A DNA stretch of 64,000 nucleotides from Actinomyces radicidentis (GCF_001553565.1 NZ_CP014228.1:930001-994000); one strand, 5' to 3'; shown: positions 44,218 to 54,018, counted from the first letter of the stretch. Notes: generated by a model from the sequence alone, not told the origin. Made by a program: numbers and translations.

Positions 44218-46980
44218 GTGAGCCAGGACAGCCGCCGCGGCGGGCAGAAGCGCCTCGTGCGCATCGTCGTCTACGTCATCGTGCTGCTCACGGTCATCGG
44301 CATGGTGGCCGCGATGGTCGGCACGGCGTGGGCGGAGCCCGCCCGCGCCGCCACATCCACCGGCGTCGTCCCCGCGGGCACGACGGCGCAGCACTCGTCC
44401 GCGAGCGCGAGCACGGCCGCGAGCGCCTCACGCGCACCCGTCATCGTCCTCGCCACCGACGGCCTGTCCTGGTCGGACCTCGTCGACGCCGCCGAGTCCG
44501 GCGACGCCGACGCCCGTACCCTCCTCGACGCCGCCGCCGCGCAGGCCCCCGTCAACCTCGTCCAGCGGACCGCCGGCGCGACCACCTGCCCCGCCGACGC
44601 CTGGCTCACCCTCGGCGCCGGCGCCCGGACCCGGGCCGTGCCGGCCTCCGACGACGCCGGCACCTGCGCCTGGGCCGCCTCCTGGCGCGAGGCCGCAGCC
44701 GAGTCGCAGGACTCCGGCTACGGCGCCGAGCCCGGTGCTCTGGCGGACGCGCTCACCGAGGCCGGCGTCGGCTTCGCGGCGGTCGGTCGGGGCGCCGTCC
44801 TCGCCCTCACCGGCTCGGCCGGCACGGCGCCCCGTGAGGAGGCGACCCTCGCCGCCCTGTCCGCCTCCGGGTTCCCGGCGCTCACCGTCGTCGACCTCAC
44901 CGACGACTCCGTCGCCTCCGCCCTCGCCTCCGCGGGCGCGGCCACGGTCGCGACGGCCACGGCGAGCCCGACGGCCTCGACCGCCTCCGGCTCGGGCGCC
45001 GACGCGCTCCCCTCAGCGGGGACCTCGGCCCACGCGATCGTCACCGCCCTGAGCGAGGTCCCCTCGGACGCGCGCGTCATCGTCGCCTCGCTCGCGGACC
45101 CGGCCACGGAGGGGCTCCAGGCCACGATCCTCCCGGCGGGCACCACCGGCGACGACGCCGACGCCGACTCCACCAGCTCCGCGGCCGTCGCCGACGCCCC
45201 GCTCCCGGCGAGCCCCTCCACGCACCGCCGCGGCCTCGTCCAGACCACCGACCTCACCGCGACCCTCGCCCAGGACCTCACGGGCGAGGTCCCGGCCGCC
45301 GTCACGGGCGGCGCGCTCACCCTGCCGGAGAGCGGAGGCTCGGGTCTGGCGGGGCTCAGCACCCGCGGCATGGACGGGACCCTGCGCTCCGGCGGCGGCT
45401 CGGGCTCGACGTCGAGCGGCGACGTGCCCGCCAGGGTCTCCGGCCTCGTCGACGACGCCCTGCGCGCCCGCGCCTCGAAGGCCTCGACGCTGCCGGTCTC
45501 CCTGCTCATCGTCCTGTCCGCGCTGGTGCTCGTCGTCGTCTCCACGCAGGTGCTGCGGGGGCCGCGGGGCCGGGCGCGCCTGCACGGGACGGCCCTGGCG
45601 GCGACGGTGGTCGCGGCCCTGCCGGGCGGGGCGTGGCTCGCCTCGGTCGTCCCGTGGTGGCGGGTCGGCGCGGACGGGGACGCGCCGTCAGCCTGGTCCT
45701 CGCTCGTCGCCGTCGGGACGACCGCGCTGCTCGCGCTCGTCCTCGCCGGGGTCCTCCACGGGCTCGCCCGCGTCATCATCGCGCTGCGGGACCGCCTGCT
45801 CCTCGGGCGCCACCGGGTGGAAGCGGCCGAGGCCGGTGGCCGCCCCACCGGTGCCGCCGGCGCCGGCGCGCCGTCGTCGCCCGGCACCCTGCGCCCCCCG
45901 CGGCCGCGCGCCGTCCCGACGGCCCCGGCCCTCACGGCCCTGCTGCTGGGGCTGTGCACGCCCGTCCTCATCCTCGCCGACGCAGCGGCCGGCGCCCCTC
46001 TCGCCTTCGACGGCGTGCTCGGCATGGACGCCGTCCTGGCGGGCCGCTTCTACGGCGTCTCGAACACGGCCTTCGCCCTCGCCGCCGCGGCGCTCACCGT
46101 GGGCCTCGGCGCGGCCGCGGGCACGTGGGTCGCGGCCCAGCGGACCCGTCGCTCGCGGCGCACGGCCGCCGTCGTCGGCGTGCTCGCGCCCGGCGCGATC
46201 GCGCTGCTCGTCGACGGCCTGCCGAGCCTGGGGGCAGACGTCGGGGGCGCCATCACGCTCGTCGCGGTGCTCATCGCGCTCGCCTCGACGCTCGCGGGCG
46301 GGCGCGTCGGCTGGAAGCGGTGGCTGAGCATCGCGGTGGTCGCGCTGGCGACGGTGGGCGTCTTCGGCCTCATCGACCACGCGACGGGCTCGCGGACGCA
46401 CCTGGGCCGTTTCGTCGGGCAGCTCCAGGACGGCACGGCGGGCACGACGATCCTGCGCAAGGCGACGGCGGTCATCGCGCCCTTCCTCTCCAACCCGCTC
46501 GCGCTGCTCGCCGGGGCGGTGGCGCTCGCCGTCGTCGCGGGGCTGCTGTGGTGGCTGCGCCGCGAGCTGCGCGCCTGGCGGGCGGGCCGCTCCGGCTACG
46601 CCCCGCTGGTCGGGCCGGAGCCCGACGGCGCGGCCCGCGGCACCGGGGGCGCCGGGGCCTCCGGCCAGCCCGCGAGCACCCCCTCCGCCGACGCCCGAGA
46701 CGACGATGCCGCCGACGCCGGCGCCTCCGCGGCGGGTACCGGCGCACCCCCGTCGGGGACCCCGTGGGCGGGCCCCGTCCCGCGCGGCGCGACCCTCGTG
46801 CCCGGGTGGTTCGTGCCGGTGCTCAAGAGCCTCGGCGTGCTTCTCGTCGTCGAGGTCCTCGTCAACGACTCGGGCGCCTCCATGGCGGTCCTCTCCGTCG
46901 CCGGCGCGGCCCCGCTGCTGCTCGCCCTCGCCGCGGCGCGCCTGGCCGGGCTGCCCGCCACCGCGACCGCGCGGGCCTGA
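44218..46980 (+). CDS. large polytopic membrane protein with alkaline-phosphatase-like extracellular region
   Basis: The 920-residue protein starts with one transmembrane anchor (about 15-38). A long extracytoplasmic region (about 70-415) opens with VIVLATDGLSWSDL, resembling the first strand and metal-binding Asp of the alkaline phosphatase superfamily. About ten transmembrane helices follow (about 425-920), including the motif LAGRFYGVSNTAFAL, a RFYG-N signature seen in conserved membrane proteins of this type. A low-complexity Asp/Ala/Pro loop lies near 805-845. TAGCCT stands six bases before the GTG, a leaderless pattern. I recognise the architecture as a conserved actinobacterial family but know no function; an envelope phosphoester or glycan role is speculation. 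Confidence 0.7.
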   Translation: MSQDSRRGGQKRLVRIVVYVIVLLTVIGMVAAMVGTAWAEPARAATSTGVVPAGTTAQHSSASASTAASASRAPVIVLATDGLSWSDLVDAAESGDADARTLLDAAAAQAPVNLVQRTAGATTCPADAWLTLGAGARTRAVPASDDAGTCAWAASWREAAAESQDSGYGAEPGALADALTEAGVGFAAVGRGAVLALTGSAGTAPREEATLAALSASGFPALTVVDLTDDSVASALASAGAATVATATASPTASTASGSGADALPSAGTSAHAIVTALSEVPSDARVIVASLADPATEGLQATILPAGTTGDDADADSTSSAAVADAPLPASPSTHRRGLVQTTDLTATLAQDLTGEVPAAVTGGALTLPESGGSGLAGLSTRGMDGTLRSGGGSGSTSSGDVPARVSGLVDDALRARASKASTLPVSLLIVLSALVLVVVSTQVLRGPRGRARLHGTALAATVVAALPGGAWLASVVPWWRVGADGDAPSAWSSLVAVGTTALLALVLAGVLHGLARVIIALRDRLLLGRHRVEAAEAGGRPTGAAGAGAPSSPGTLRPPRPRAVPTAPALTALLLGLCTPVLILADAAAGAPLAFDGVLGMDAVLAGRFYGVSNTAFALAAAALTVGLGAAAGTWVAAQRTRRSRRTAAVVGVLAPGAIALLVDGLPSLGADVGGAITLVAVLIALASTLAGGRVGWKRWLSIAVVALATVGVFGLIDHATGSRTHLGRFVGQLQDGTAGTTILRKATAVIAPFLSNPLALLAGAVALAVVAGLLWWLRRELRAWRAGRSGYAPLVGPEPDGAARGTGGAGASGQPASTPSADARDDDAADAGASAAGTGAPPSGTPWAGPVPRGATLVPGWFVPVLKSLGVLLVVEVLVNDSGASMAVLSVAGAAPLLLALAAARLAGLPATATARA

Positions 46981-47094
46981 GGCCGTCCATAGCCTCCCCG
47001 CGCTCAGGCCGCCGTGCGGCGGCGGGGCCCCGCTGTGCGCCCTCCGTACCTCGCGAGCCGCCGGGGCCGGACGGGTCGAGCAGGTCGGTCTGAC

Positions 47095-47976
47095 TCATTC
47101 GGCGGACTGCGCCGACGCGGCCGACTCGGCGGACGGCGCCGAGCGGACGACCTCGGCCGCGAGCGCGGCGAGCCGCTGCGCCGTCGTCTCGCCCGCAGCG
47201 GAGTAGACGGTGATGCGGATGCCAGGGCGCTCGGGGATCTCGAGGTTGACGAAGGACAGGGCGAGCTCGCCGACCTGCTCGTGCCGGATGCCGCGGTCCC
47301 CGGAGCCCTGGTAGTGGACCTCGTAGGTGTCCCACGCGCGGCGGAACTCCTCGCTGGCCCCGTGGAGCTCGGCGATGACGGCGCTGACGGCGTCGTCCTC
47401 GGGGTAGCGGGCGCGGGAGGCCCGCAGGTACTGGACGCCCTCGTCGGCGGCGCTGCGCCAGTCGGTGTAGAAGTCGTGGGCGCGAGGGTCGGTGAAGATG
47501 AAGCGCAGGGTGTTGCCGCCGCCGGGCTCCTCGAGGACGGGGGCGTAGAGGGCGCGTCCGAGCGGGTTGATGGCGACGACGTCGCAGGCCGTGTTGAGGA
47601 CGTAGGCGGGTGACGCGGTCAGCTGGTCGAGGACGCCGGAGAGCTGGCCCGCCAGCGAGCCGAGGTCGGCCTCGCCCTCCCGGGGCCCGGTCTCGCCGAC
47701 GACGGTGACGAGGCTGGCGACGTAGGCGCGCTGCTCGTCGGTCAGGTGGAGGGCGGAGACGACGCCGTCGAGGATGGCGGCCGAGATGGTGCCGACGCGG
47801 CCGCGCTCGAGGCGCGTGTAGTAGGTCTCGGAGATCGCGGCGAGCTCGGCGACCTCCTCGCGGCGCAGACCGGGGACGCGGCGCAGCGACGCGCCGGCGG
47901 CCAGGGGCGTGTCGGCGACGTCGACCTGGGCGCGGCGGGTGCGCAGAAAGGCACCGAGCTCGGCGCGGGGGTCCAC
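47095..47976 (-). CDS. XRE-type HTH regulator with MmyB-like ligand domain
   Basis: The 293-residue regulator has an N-terminal helix-turn-helix of the actinobacterial type, RRVPGLRREEVAELAAISETYYTRLERG (residues 32-59). A C-terminal MmyB-like domain follows (about 105-260; PAYVLNTACDVVAINPLGRALY, then RFIFTDPRAHDFYTDW), a PAS-like fold thought to bind small ligands or fatty acids. GAGGAG precedes the GTG start at 47976. It ends with a Ser/Ala/Glu tail. Members often regulate adjacent oxidoreductase or transporter genes; here the split MFS gene or the GT2 gene upstream on the same strand are candidates, without direct evidence. Confidence 0.88.
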   Translation of the reverse strand: MDPRAELGAFLRTRRAQVDVADTPLAAGASLRRVPGLRREEVAELAAISETYYTRLERGRVGTISAAILDGVVSALHLTDEQRAYVASLVTVVGETGPREGEADLGSLAGQLSGVLDQLTASPAYVLNTACDVVAINPLGRALYAPVLEEPGGGNTLRFIFTDPRAHDFYTDWRSAADEGVQYLRASRARYPEDDAVSAVIAELHGASEEFRRAWDTYEVHYQGSGDRGIRHEQVGELALSFVNLEIPERPGIRITVYSAAGETTAQRLAALAAEVVRSAPSAESAASAQSAE

Positions 47977-47998
47977 GGGTGCTCCTCGCCCGGGCCGC

Positions 47999-48844
47999 TC
48001 AGGCCCGCTCGGGGATGGCGCGGTAGGCGCGGAAGGGGGCCTCGTCGCGGACGGCGGACTCGAAGACGTGGGGGCGCACGCGCACGCCGTGGACCTTGCG
48101 GTGGGCGATGGCGCGCAGGACGTCGCGGTACTGGGCGGCGCGGTGCATGCGGCCGGCGGAGTCGTTGACGGAGACCCGGTGGGTGATGTCGCAGGGCACC
48201 TCGATGACGGCGAGGCCGGCGACGAGCACGTCGATGGACAGGCCGACCTCGACGCCCCATCCGGGGGCGAGCGGGGCCGCGGCCTCGTAGGCGGCTCGGG
48301 TGAGGCAGCGCTGGCCGGACAGGGGCGCGACGGGCGCCCAGCCGGTGGCGGTGGCGATGGCGGCGCGGGCGGCGCGAACGACCCTCCCGCGGCCTCCGGC
48401 GCCGGCCTGCTTGGGCGGTGCGGCGATGGACATGTCGGCGACGCCGTCGAGGACGGGCGGGACGAGCTCGGCGCAGGCGGAGGCGGAGTCGCCGAGGTCG
48501 GCGTCGATGAAGAGGAGGAGCCGGGAGGGGCCGTCCACGTAGTCGCGCATGCCGACGACGCTGGCGCCGGTCTCCATGGCGGAGGCCTTGCCGCGGCTCA
48601 CGGAGTGGCGGACGGTGACGGCGCCGGCGGCGCGGGCGTGGTCCTGGGTGCCGTCGGTGGAGCCGTCGTCGACGACGACGACGAGGTCGACGCGCGGGAT
48701 GGCGCGGCAGGCGCGGACGGTGGCGCCGATGCGCTCGGCCTCGTCCTTGGCCGGGATGATGACGGCGACCTTCTGCTCGGAGGCCCGCGCCTGCTCCCGA
48801 CCGGGCTTCCGGTCTCCGCTCTGGGGGGTGTCCGAAGCGTTCAC
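47999..48844 (-). CDS. GT2 glycosyltransferase, GpgS/DPM1-like
   Basis: The 281-residue GT-A enzyme begins KVAVIIPAKDEAERIGATV and continues with VVVVDDGSTDGTQ (nucleotide-binding), SRGKASAMETG and the metal-binding LFIDADLGDSA. The overall pattern resembles glucosyl-3-phosphoglycerate synthase and dolichol-phosphate-mannose-synthase-like proteins. Start GTG 48844 is chosen over 48874 because TACCCT lies six bases before it, the leaderless pattern. There are no membrane helices at the C-terminus. Twenty-two bases separate it from the XRE regulator gene downstream. Activity in compatible-solute or glycolipid synthesis is possible but not decided by sequence. Confidence 0.82.
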   Translation of the reverse strand: MNASDTPQSGDRKPGREQARASEQKVAVIIPAKDEAERIGATVRACRAIPRVDLVVVVDDGSTDGTQDHARAAGAVTVRHSVSRGKASAMETGASVVGMRDYVDGPSRLLLFIDADLGDSASACAELVPPVLDGVADMSIAAPPKQAGAGGRGRVVRAARAAIATATGWAPVAPLSGQRCLTRAAYEAAAPLAPGWGVEVGLSIDVLVAGLAVIEVPCDITHRVSVNDSAGRMHRAAQYRDVLRAIAHRKVHGVRVRPHVFESAVRDEAPFRAYRAIPERA

Positions 48845-48925
48845 CCGCCCAGGGTAATCACACAACCGGTCCACGTGACCGTGCCGGGCGGGGGTATTGC
48901 GGGTGCGTTCGGCCTTTCACCCGGA

Positions 48926-50479
48926 TCAGTCGCGCGACGGCACCGCGTCGGCGTCGAGGGGCTCGTCGAGGAGACGGGTGACGGAGGCGTTGACGCCGAG
49001 CTCGGCGTCGACGGCGGCCGCCTCGGCCGCGCGGCGGGCGCTGGCCCGGATCGCGAGGCGCTCGGCGACGAAGGCGACGGCGACGACGGTCGCGATGATG
49101 ATGAAGCAGATGGCGCCGCCGCGGGCGGAGGCGTCGGCGAAGGCGGCGGTCCCCTGCTGGGTGCCGGCCTGGTGCATGGCGAGGACCGTGGACAGGACCG
49201 TCATGGACATGGCGCCGAGGAACTGCTGGCAGGTGTTCATCAGAGCGGTGCCGTCGGCGGTGAGCGAGCGCTCGACACCGGACATGCCGAGCGTCTGCGT
49301 GTTCGTGTAGGTCAGGCCGAAGCCGAGCATGAAGGCGAACTACAGGCCGGCCATGAGCGCGGTCGTGAGGCCGGTACCGATGACGGCGAGGCCGACGGTC
49401 GCGGCGAGCGCGACGGTGCAGCCGATGGTGATCGGGACGGCGGGGCCGAAGCGGTCATAGAGGTTGCCGGCCACGGGGGCGAGGACGGCGCCGATGGCGG
49501 CGCCCGGCAGCACGAGCAGGCCGGCGGTCATGGTGCCGGTGCCGAGCGCGAGCTGGGAGAGGTTCGGGATGAGGTAGCCCAGGCCCAGGGCCACGAACTG
49601 GAAGGCGCAGAACGCGAGCAGGCCCTGGCGGTAGATCGGCGAGTAGAGCACCGACAGGTGGATGACCGGGTTGTCGCTGCGGCGCTCGAGGAGGAGGAAG
49701 ACGAGGCCGGCGACGACGCCCGCGACGAGCAGCCCGACGGCGGTGGCGACGTCGGCGGTGGAGGCGGTACCGGCGGCGAGGAGGGCGCCGCCGCGCTCGA
49801 GGCCGAGGACGAGGCCGATGAAGCCGACGGCGAGGAGCGTGACGTGCCCGAGGTTGACGGAGACCTTCTCGGTCGGGGTCGCCTGCTCGATGGAGCGCAC
49901 GCCCACGACGAGGGAGGCGAGCACGAAGGGCAGGATGATCGCGAAGACGGCGCGCCAGCTCGTCACCTGGCCGATGATGCCGCCGACGAGCGGGCCGACC
50001 GCCGGGGCGACGCCCAGCGTGAGGCCACCGACCCCCATGAGGGCGCCGAGCTTCGTGCGGGGCGCCTGGGTCAGGATGATCGTGAACATGAGCGGCGTGA
50101 TGATGCCGGTGCCGACGCCCTGGAGGAGTCGGCCGACGAGCAGCACGGGCAAGACCGGGGCGCACATGGCGATGACGGCACCGGCGGCCACCGCGGTGAC
50201 GGCGGTGAGGAAGAGGGCCTTGGTGCGGAAGCGCCGCTGGAGGAAGCTCGACAGCGGCATGATGATCGAGACGACGAGCAGGTATCCGCTGGTGAGCCAC
50301 TGGACGTCGGAGGTGCCGACGTGGAAGGCGCTCATGAGGGCCGGGAAGAGCACGGAGACGACGGTCTCGAGGAAGAGGCCGAGGAAGGCCAGGACGGCGG
50401 TGGCGAAGATCGAGCCCTTGAGGGCGGGGCTGACGACGTCGGCGTCGCGGGGGTCGGTGGGGACGGGGGCGTGGGACAC
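48926..50479 (-). pseudogene. MFS (DHA2-type) drug exporter gene split by TAG
   Basis: From GTG 50479 a 379-residue frame encodes an MFS exporter, with VLFPALMSAFHVGTSDVQWLTSGYLL, GRLLQGVGTGIITPL and GPLVGGIIGQVTSWRAVF (motif C-like GP in helix 5), to TAG at 49342-49340. Immediately after the TAG the same frame continues with FAFMLGFGLTYTNTQTLG and two more helices to a stop at 48926. Without the TAG the product would be 517 residues with about 14 helices, normal for DHA2 transporters. Either the gene is inactivated by one base change (TGG or CAG to TAG would suffice) or the sequence has an error there. Expected role: multidrug efflux. Confidence 0.8.
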
Positions 50480-50895
50480 GCTGGGTTCTACCTTTCAGGG
50501 CACACCGACCAGCGCTTGCCCGCGCGAGGGGTCGGGTCGCCCGCCGCGCGTCATACGTCGGTGTGCGATCGCGCGGGTGACGTGACGGGGAGGGACCCTC
50601 GTCCCATAAGCGAGATCGGCTGTGGGATCGCACTCAGCGGGGTCGGGGAGGGACGGGTCGGCCCCTGACCTGCGCGGGAGCTGGCACGGAGGTTTTCACG
50701 AGGAATGGCGCGGAAAATTGCGGAGCCGCGCGCGACGCGCCGTGTGAATGGCAGGTTAACCGCGCCGTTGCTGGGCTTCGGGCCGCAGGATCCCGCACGC
50801 ATGACTTAGGTCACCCGCGTGAGGCGCGGATCATGTCATCGTTGGGCGTGAGGACCCGTCAAAGGCGCCGGGCTCCTCCCCCTGCTTCTCGCGCC
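50480..50895. other. 416-bp intergenic region, no gene seen
   Basis: The region lies upstream of the split MFS gene and downstream of the amidohydrolase. It contains an AT-richer patch (about 50690-50760) and an imperfect palindrome ATGACTTAGGTCA near 50802, neither assignable to a regulator. No coding-like frame, RNA or repeat family member was recognised. Confidence 0.5.
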
Positions 50896-52371
50896 TCAGA
50901 CCTCGGGGTGGCGCAGCGCGCGGGCCTCGTGCTCGCGCCAGTGGGCCAGCGTCGCCGCCGGGCCGATGGGGCCGAGGCCGATCGAGGACTCCGGGTCGTC
51001 GAACACGGGCACTCCGATGAGCGCGTCCGGCACGAACTCCCGACCCATGGACACGACCATCCGCAGGTCGCGCAGGACGCCGAGCCCCTCGCGCGGGTCC
51101 CCGCCCACGGCGATGAGGTCCGCGTCGAAGCCCTCAGCGAGGACGCCGGTGACGCCCGCCAGGCCGATGCCCGCGGCGGCGCGCGACGTGGCGGCGAGGA
51201 TGACCTCGTTGCGCGGGATCCCGACCCACTCGAGGGCCTCGAGGCCGCCGACGTAGGCGCGGTGCGGGACGCCCGGGATGCCGGCGTCGTGCCCGGCCAC
51301 GATCTTGACGCCGTGCTCCCACAGCTGGCGGGCGGGCGGGGCGAAGGAGTCGTCGCGGCGCAGCATGCGCGGCATGTCCGCGGTAACGGTGGCGTCGACG
51401 TAGACGCCCGCCTCGGCCATCTCGTCGGCGAGGCGCGGGTCGAACTGGGACCGGCCGGCAGCGGTGATGAAGGAGGCGTGGGCGACATAGTCGACGCCGG
51501 CGCGCACGGCGTTGGCGATGCCGTCGACGCCGTGGGCGTGCGCGGCCGTCCACTTGCCCAGGCGGTGGGCCTCCCCGAAGAGGGCCTCGAGCTCGGCCTG
51601 GCTGAACTGGGCGTTCCACGGGGCGGAGCCGCCGGTCATGAAGCCGCCGGTGGACATGACCTTGACGGTCTCCACCCCCATCTTGTGGTGGAGGCGGACC
51701 TGGTGGCGGATGTCGTCGAGGGAGTCGACCTCGGCGCCGGCGTGGAAGGAGTGCCCGCCCGTCGTCGTGATCTGGGGGCCGGCGGGGACGACGCGCGGGC
51801 CGCGGACGTCGCCGTTGCGGATGGCGTCGCGCACGGCGACGTCGACGTAGTGGCGGGCGCCGAGGCTCTGGACGCTCGTGACGCCGACGGAGAGGAGCTC
51901 GCGGGCGGCGCGGGTCGCGTTGAGGGTGAGGCGGGCGACCTCGTGCGCGCCGTAGTCGGGGTACTCGAGGGCCGTGCCGGAGGTGGGCAGGTGGTCGTGG
52001 GTCTCGATGAGGCCCGGCATGAGGGTGGTGCCGGGCAGGTCGACGCGGGGGACGTCGTCGGCCAGGAGGTCGGCGCGCTCGCGCAGGTGGGTCTCGGCCT
52101 CGGCGGCGGTGCCGACGAAGAGGATGCGGTGGCGGCGCAGCAGAACCGCTCCCCCGGCGCCGGCCATCCGCGCGTCGTCGTCGGGGGCGTCGCCGACGAC
52201 CTCGAGGGAGCCGGCGGCGTCGCCGCGGCGGCCGGTGAGGACGCGGTCGGCGGTGAGGAGGACGGTGCCGCGTCCGTCGAGGCGCTCGCCGCCGGTGGTG
52301 GCGGGGGTGATCCAGCCGGTGGTCTCGCCGGGGGCGGGGCGGGTGAGGTCGGCGGGGGTCTGGGCGGTCAC
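50896..52371 (-). CDS. amidohydrolase family protein (imidazolonepropionase-like)
   Basis: The 491-residue metal-dependent hydrolase has an N-terminal beta domain (VLLTADRVLTG), then MPGLIETHDHL with the HXH metal site, KVMSTGGFMTGG (Lys likely carboxylated or a metal ligand region), AHAHGVDGIANAVRAGVDYVAHASF with the His ligands, and AGHDAGIPG with the catalytic Asp. This is the pattern of imidazolonepropionase-related peptidases and prolidase-like amidohydrolases. There is no signal peptide. AAGGA lies before the GTG. It stands alone, with no histidine-degradation genes around it, so the substrate, perhaps an N-acyl or cyclic amide, is unknown. Confidence 0.87.
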   Translation of the reverse strand: MTAQTPADLTRPAPGETTGWITPATTGGERLDGRGTVLLTADRVLTGRRGDAAGSLEVVGDAPDDDARMAGAGGAVLLRRHRILFVGTAAEAETHLRERADLLADDVPRVDLPGTTLMPGLIETHDHLPTSGTALEYPDYGAHEVARLTLNATRAARELLSVGVTSVQSLGARHYVDVAVRDAIRNGDVRGPRVVPAGPQITTTGGHSFHAGAEVDSLDDIRHQVRLHHKMGVETVKVMSTGGFMTGGSAPWNAQFSQAELEALFGEAHRLGKWTAAHAHGVDGIANAVRAGVDYVAHASFITAAGRSQFDPRLADEMAEAGVYVDATVTADMPRMLRRDDSFAPPARQLWEHGVKIVAGHDAGIPGVPHRAYVGGLEALEWVGIPRNEVILAATSRAAAGIGLAGVTGVLAEGFDADLIAVGGDPREGLGVLRDLRMVVSMGREFVPDALIGVPVFDDPESSIGLGPIGPAATLAHWREHEARALRHPEV

Positions 52372-52620
52372 GGGGGTCCTTCCGGCGCGGGGCGGGCGGC
52401 GGGCGCGGCTCGCGGGCCCGGGGTTCTGGGGCCAGTGTCCCGCAGCGGGCGACGACCACGGGCGGCGGGCCAGTGTGCGATCCGCCGCGCCGGCTGACCG
52501 CGAGCGCGGCGCTTCCGCACTGAGGTCGGCCCTCGGAGCACCGCGGTCGGCGCGAAAGGCCCGCGCTCGACGGACGCTGATCCCGGGCGCACCCTGCCGG
52601 GCCGGGGCGCCCCGAGGGGC

Positions 52621-53319
52621 TCAGGCCCGCTTCATCGGGCCGGTGCCGGGGAAGCCGCGCAGATCGCGCTCGCGCTCGTCCTCGGTGAGCTCGCGCAGGA
52701 CCCTCCCCGGCACCCCGGCGACGAGGCTGCGCGGCGGGACGTCGCGGTTGACGAGCGCGCCGGAGGCGATGACGCTCCCCTCGCCGATCATGACGCCCGG
52801 CAGGACGGTGACGTTGGCGCCGAGCCAGCAGTCGTCGCCGATGGTGATGGGCGCGGAGTACTGGGCCCAGGTGCGGCGCACCGCGGCGTCGAGCGGGCGG
52901 CCCGCGGTCGTGAGGGTGACGTGGGGTCCGAGGAGGACGCGGTCGCCGATGGTGAGGGTGGCGTCGTCGATGATCGTGGTGCCCGTGTTGAACCAGCACT
53001 CGTCGCCGATGCTCGTATGGCCCTGGTAGGCGAGGTAGATCGGGGCCTCGAGCCAGGAGTCGCCGAAGGAGGCGAAGAGCTCGCGGGCGATGGCGGTGCG
53101 GCCGTCGGCGTCGGCGGCGGAGGTGGCGTTGAAGCGCTCGGCGAGGACCTTGCCGCGGGTGCGCTGGGCGTCGAGGTCCTCCAGGCCGGGACCGAAGTCG
53201 ACGTAGAGCTCGCCGGAGCCGAGGCGGCGGCGGGTCTCGGCGTCGTCGAACTGGAAGTCGACGGTCCGGGGCTCGGCTGCGGAGGCGGGGCGGGACGCGT
53301 CATCGGGCGTGGTGCTCAC
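52621..53319 (-). CDS. maltose/galactoside O-acetyltransferase-like hexapeptide enzyme
   Basis: The 232-residue protein has an N-terminal maltose-acetyltransferase-type helix region (RRRLGSGELYVDFGPGLEDLDAQRTRGKVL split across residues 31-60) and a left-handed beta-helix of hexapeptide repeats (GDECWFNTGTTIIDDATLTIGDRVLLGP, then GDDCWLGANVTVLPGVMIGEGSVIASGALV). It ends with VAGVPGRVLREL, the usual family C-terminus. These enzymes acetylate sugars or glycan residues with acetyl-CoA. The usual catalytic His may be that in GPHVTLTTAGRPLD. GTG 53319 is the start closest to homologous sequence; upstream codons look non-coding. Confidence 0.88.
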   Translation of the reverse strand: MSTTPDDASRPASAAEPRTVDFQFDDAETRRRLGSGELYVDFGPGLEDLDAQRTRGKVLAERFNATSAADADGRTAIARELFASFGDSWLEAPIYLAYQGHTSIGDECWFNTGTTIIDDATLTIGDRVLLGPHVTLTTAGRPLDAAVRRTWAQYSAPITIGDDCWLGANVTVLPGVMIGEGSVIASGALVNRDVPPRSLVAGVPGRVLRELTEDERERDLRGFPGTGPMKRA

Positions 53320-53504
53320 GCACCCATGCTCGCAGACGCCGGACGGGGCGGGGCCGAGGCGGCCAGGCACCGGGGGACGCGGGCACCGGCCGGATCCCGC
53401 CGCGCCCGCACGACCCCCGCAGCGGGGAGCGCGGGAACGGCGGCTCGGCGTCGCGGACCCCGTGCACTCCGCTTCACCCCCGCACTCTTATGGTCCCCAC
53501 AGGC

Positions 53505-53752
53505 TCGTCGGGGGCGTCCTCCCAGAGACGGCGAGTTACCTGGGTCCTGCCGCTGGACGGACGGACCGCGAGGGTTGGGGAACCCGATGACCGGCCCGGT
53601 CCGAGGGAGCACGGGTCTTAGGGAGCCCGCTGCTCCCGTTCCGGCGAAGGAGGCAGGTGCTCTTCCTGGTCTGGGAGCCCGGGAGCGCGCCGACCTCATC
53701 GACGAAGGTCCTCGGGCCGGGTGGGACAACCCAGCCCGGGGGCCTCGTCCTT
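53505..53752 (+). ncRNA. candidate structured RNA element, copy A
   Basis: About 250 bases align with copies B and C, most clearly from 53534. The core GAGGGTTGGGGAACCCGATG is identical in all three and forms a GGGTT-GGGG-AACCC hairpin. Relative to B and C, paired positions change together: GGTCC/GGACC here against GTTCC/GGAAC there, and GGGAGC/GCTCCC here against GGAGCT/GGCTCC. It ends with a strong hairpin whose loop holds GACAAC, followed by CCTCGTCCTTCGTTT. A 250-base gap separates it from the FMN reductase gene on the same strand. Class not recognised. Confidence 0.6.
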
Positions 53753-53778
53753 CGTTTGGGGGGGGGCTCAGACAGCGC

Positions 53779-53906
53779 GAACTGTCCAGAACTCGTCAGT
53801 TCTGGCTAGCCCCTTGCCCCTGCCGGAAGGGCATCCGCGGAACTCCACGGTTCACCGCGGCCACCGCCCGGCGGCCGCACCGAAAGTGACGAGTCCTGGA
53901 CAGTGC
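53779..53906. repeat. long inverted repeat, ACTGTCCAG arms
   Basis: Left arm 53779-53798 and right arm 53887-53906 match as reverse complements at about 17 of 19 positions. The roughly 88-base interior carries TCCGCGGAACTCCACGGTTC ACCGCGG (53834-53860), which resembles the interior of the repeat at 54569. Size and form recall a miniature inverted-repeat element. Confidence 0.75.
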
Positions 53907-54018
53907 GCCCGATTCCCCACCCGGACCACGCCCACCTCACACCGGCAACCCTCTTGACCTTGACGCCAACGTCAAGCCCTAGCGTCGACGCGAACGGATC
54001 GTCCACCGAGGAGCACCC

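Noticed and set aside
48926-50479. TAG read as an amino acid (genetic recoding)
   Set aside because: Only two cases, both in genes prone to loss, and no pyrrolysine machinery or suppressor tRNA in the window. Mutation or sequence error is simpler.
53320-53504. Short open frames upstream of RNA-like copy A
   Set aside because: No ribosome site, no codon bias and no recognisable protein features.
53505-53752. Copy A as a c-di-AMP or other known riboswitch upstream of the FMN reductase
   Set aside because: Known conserved boxes of those riboswitches were not found, and copies B and C have no sense gene downstream.
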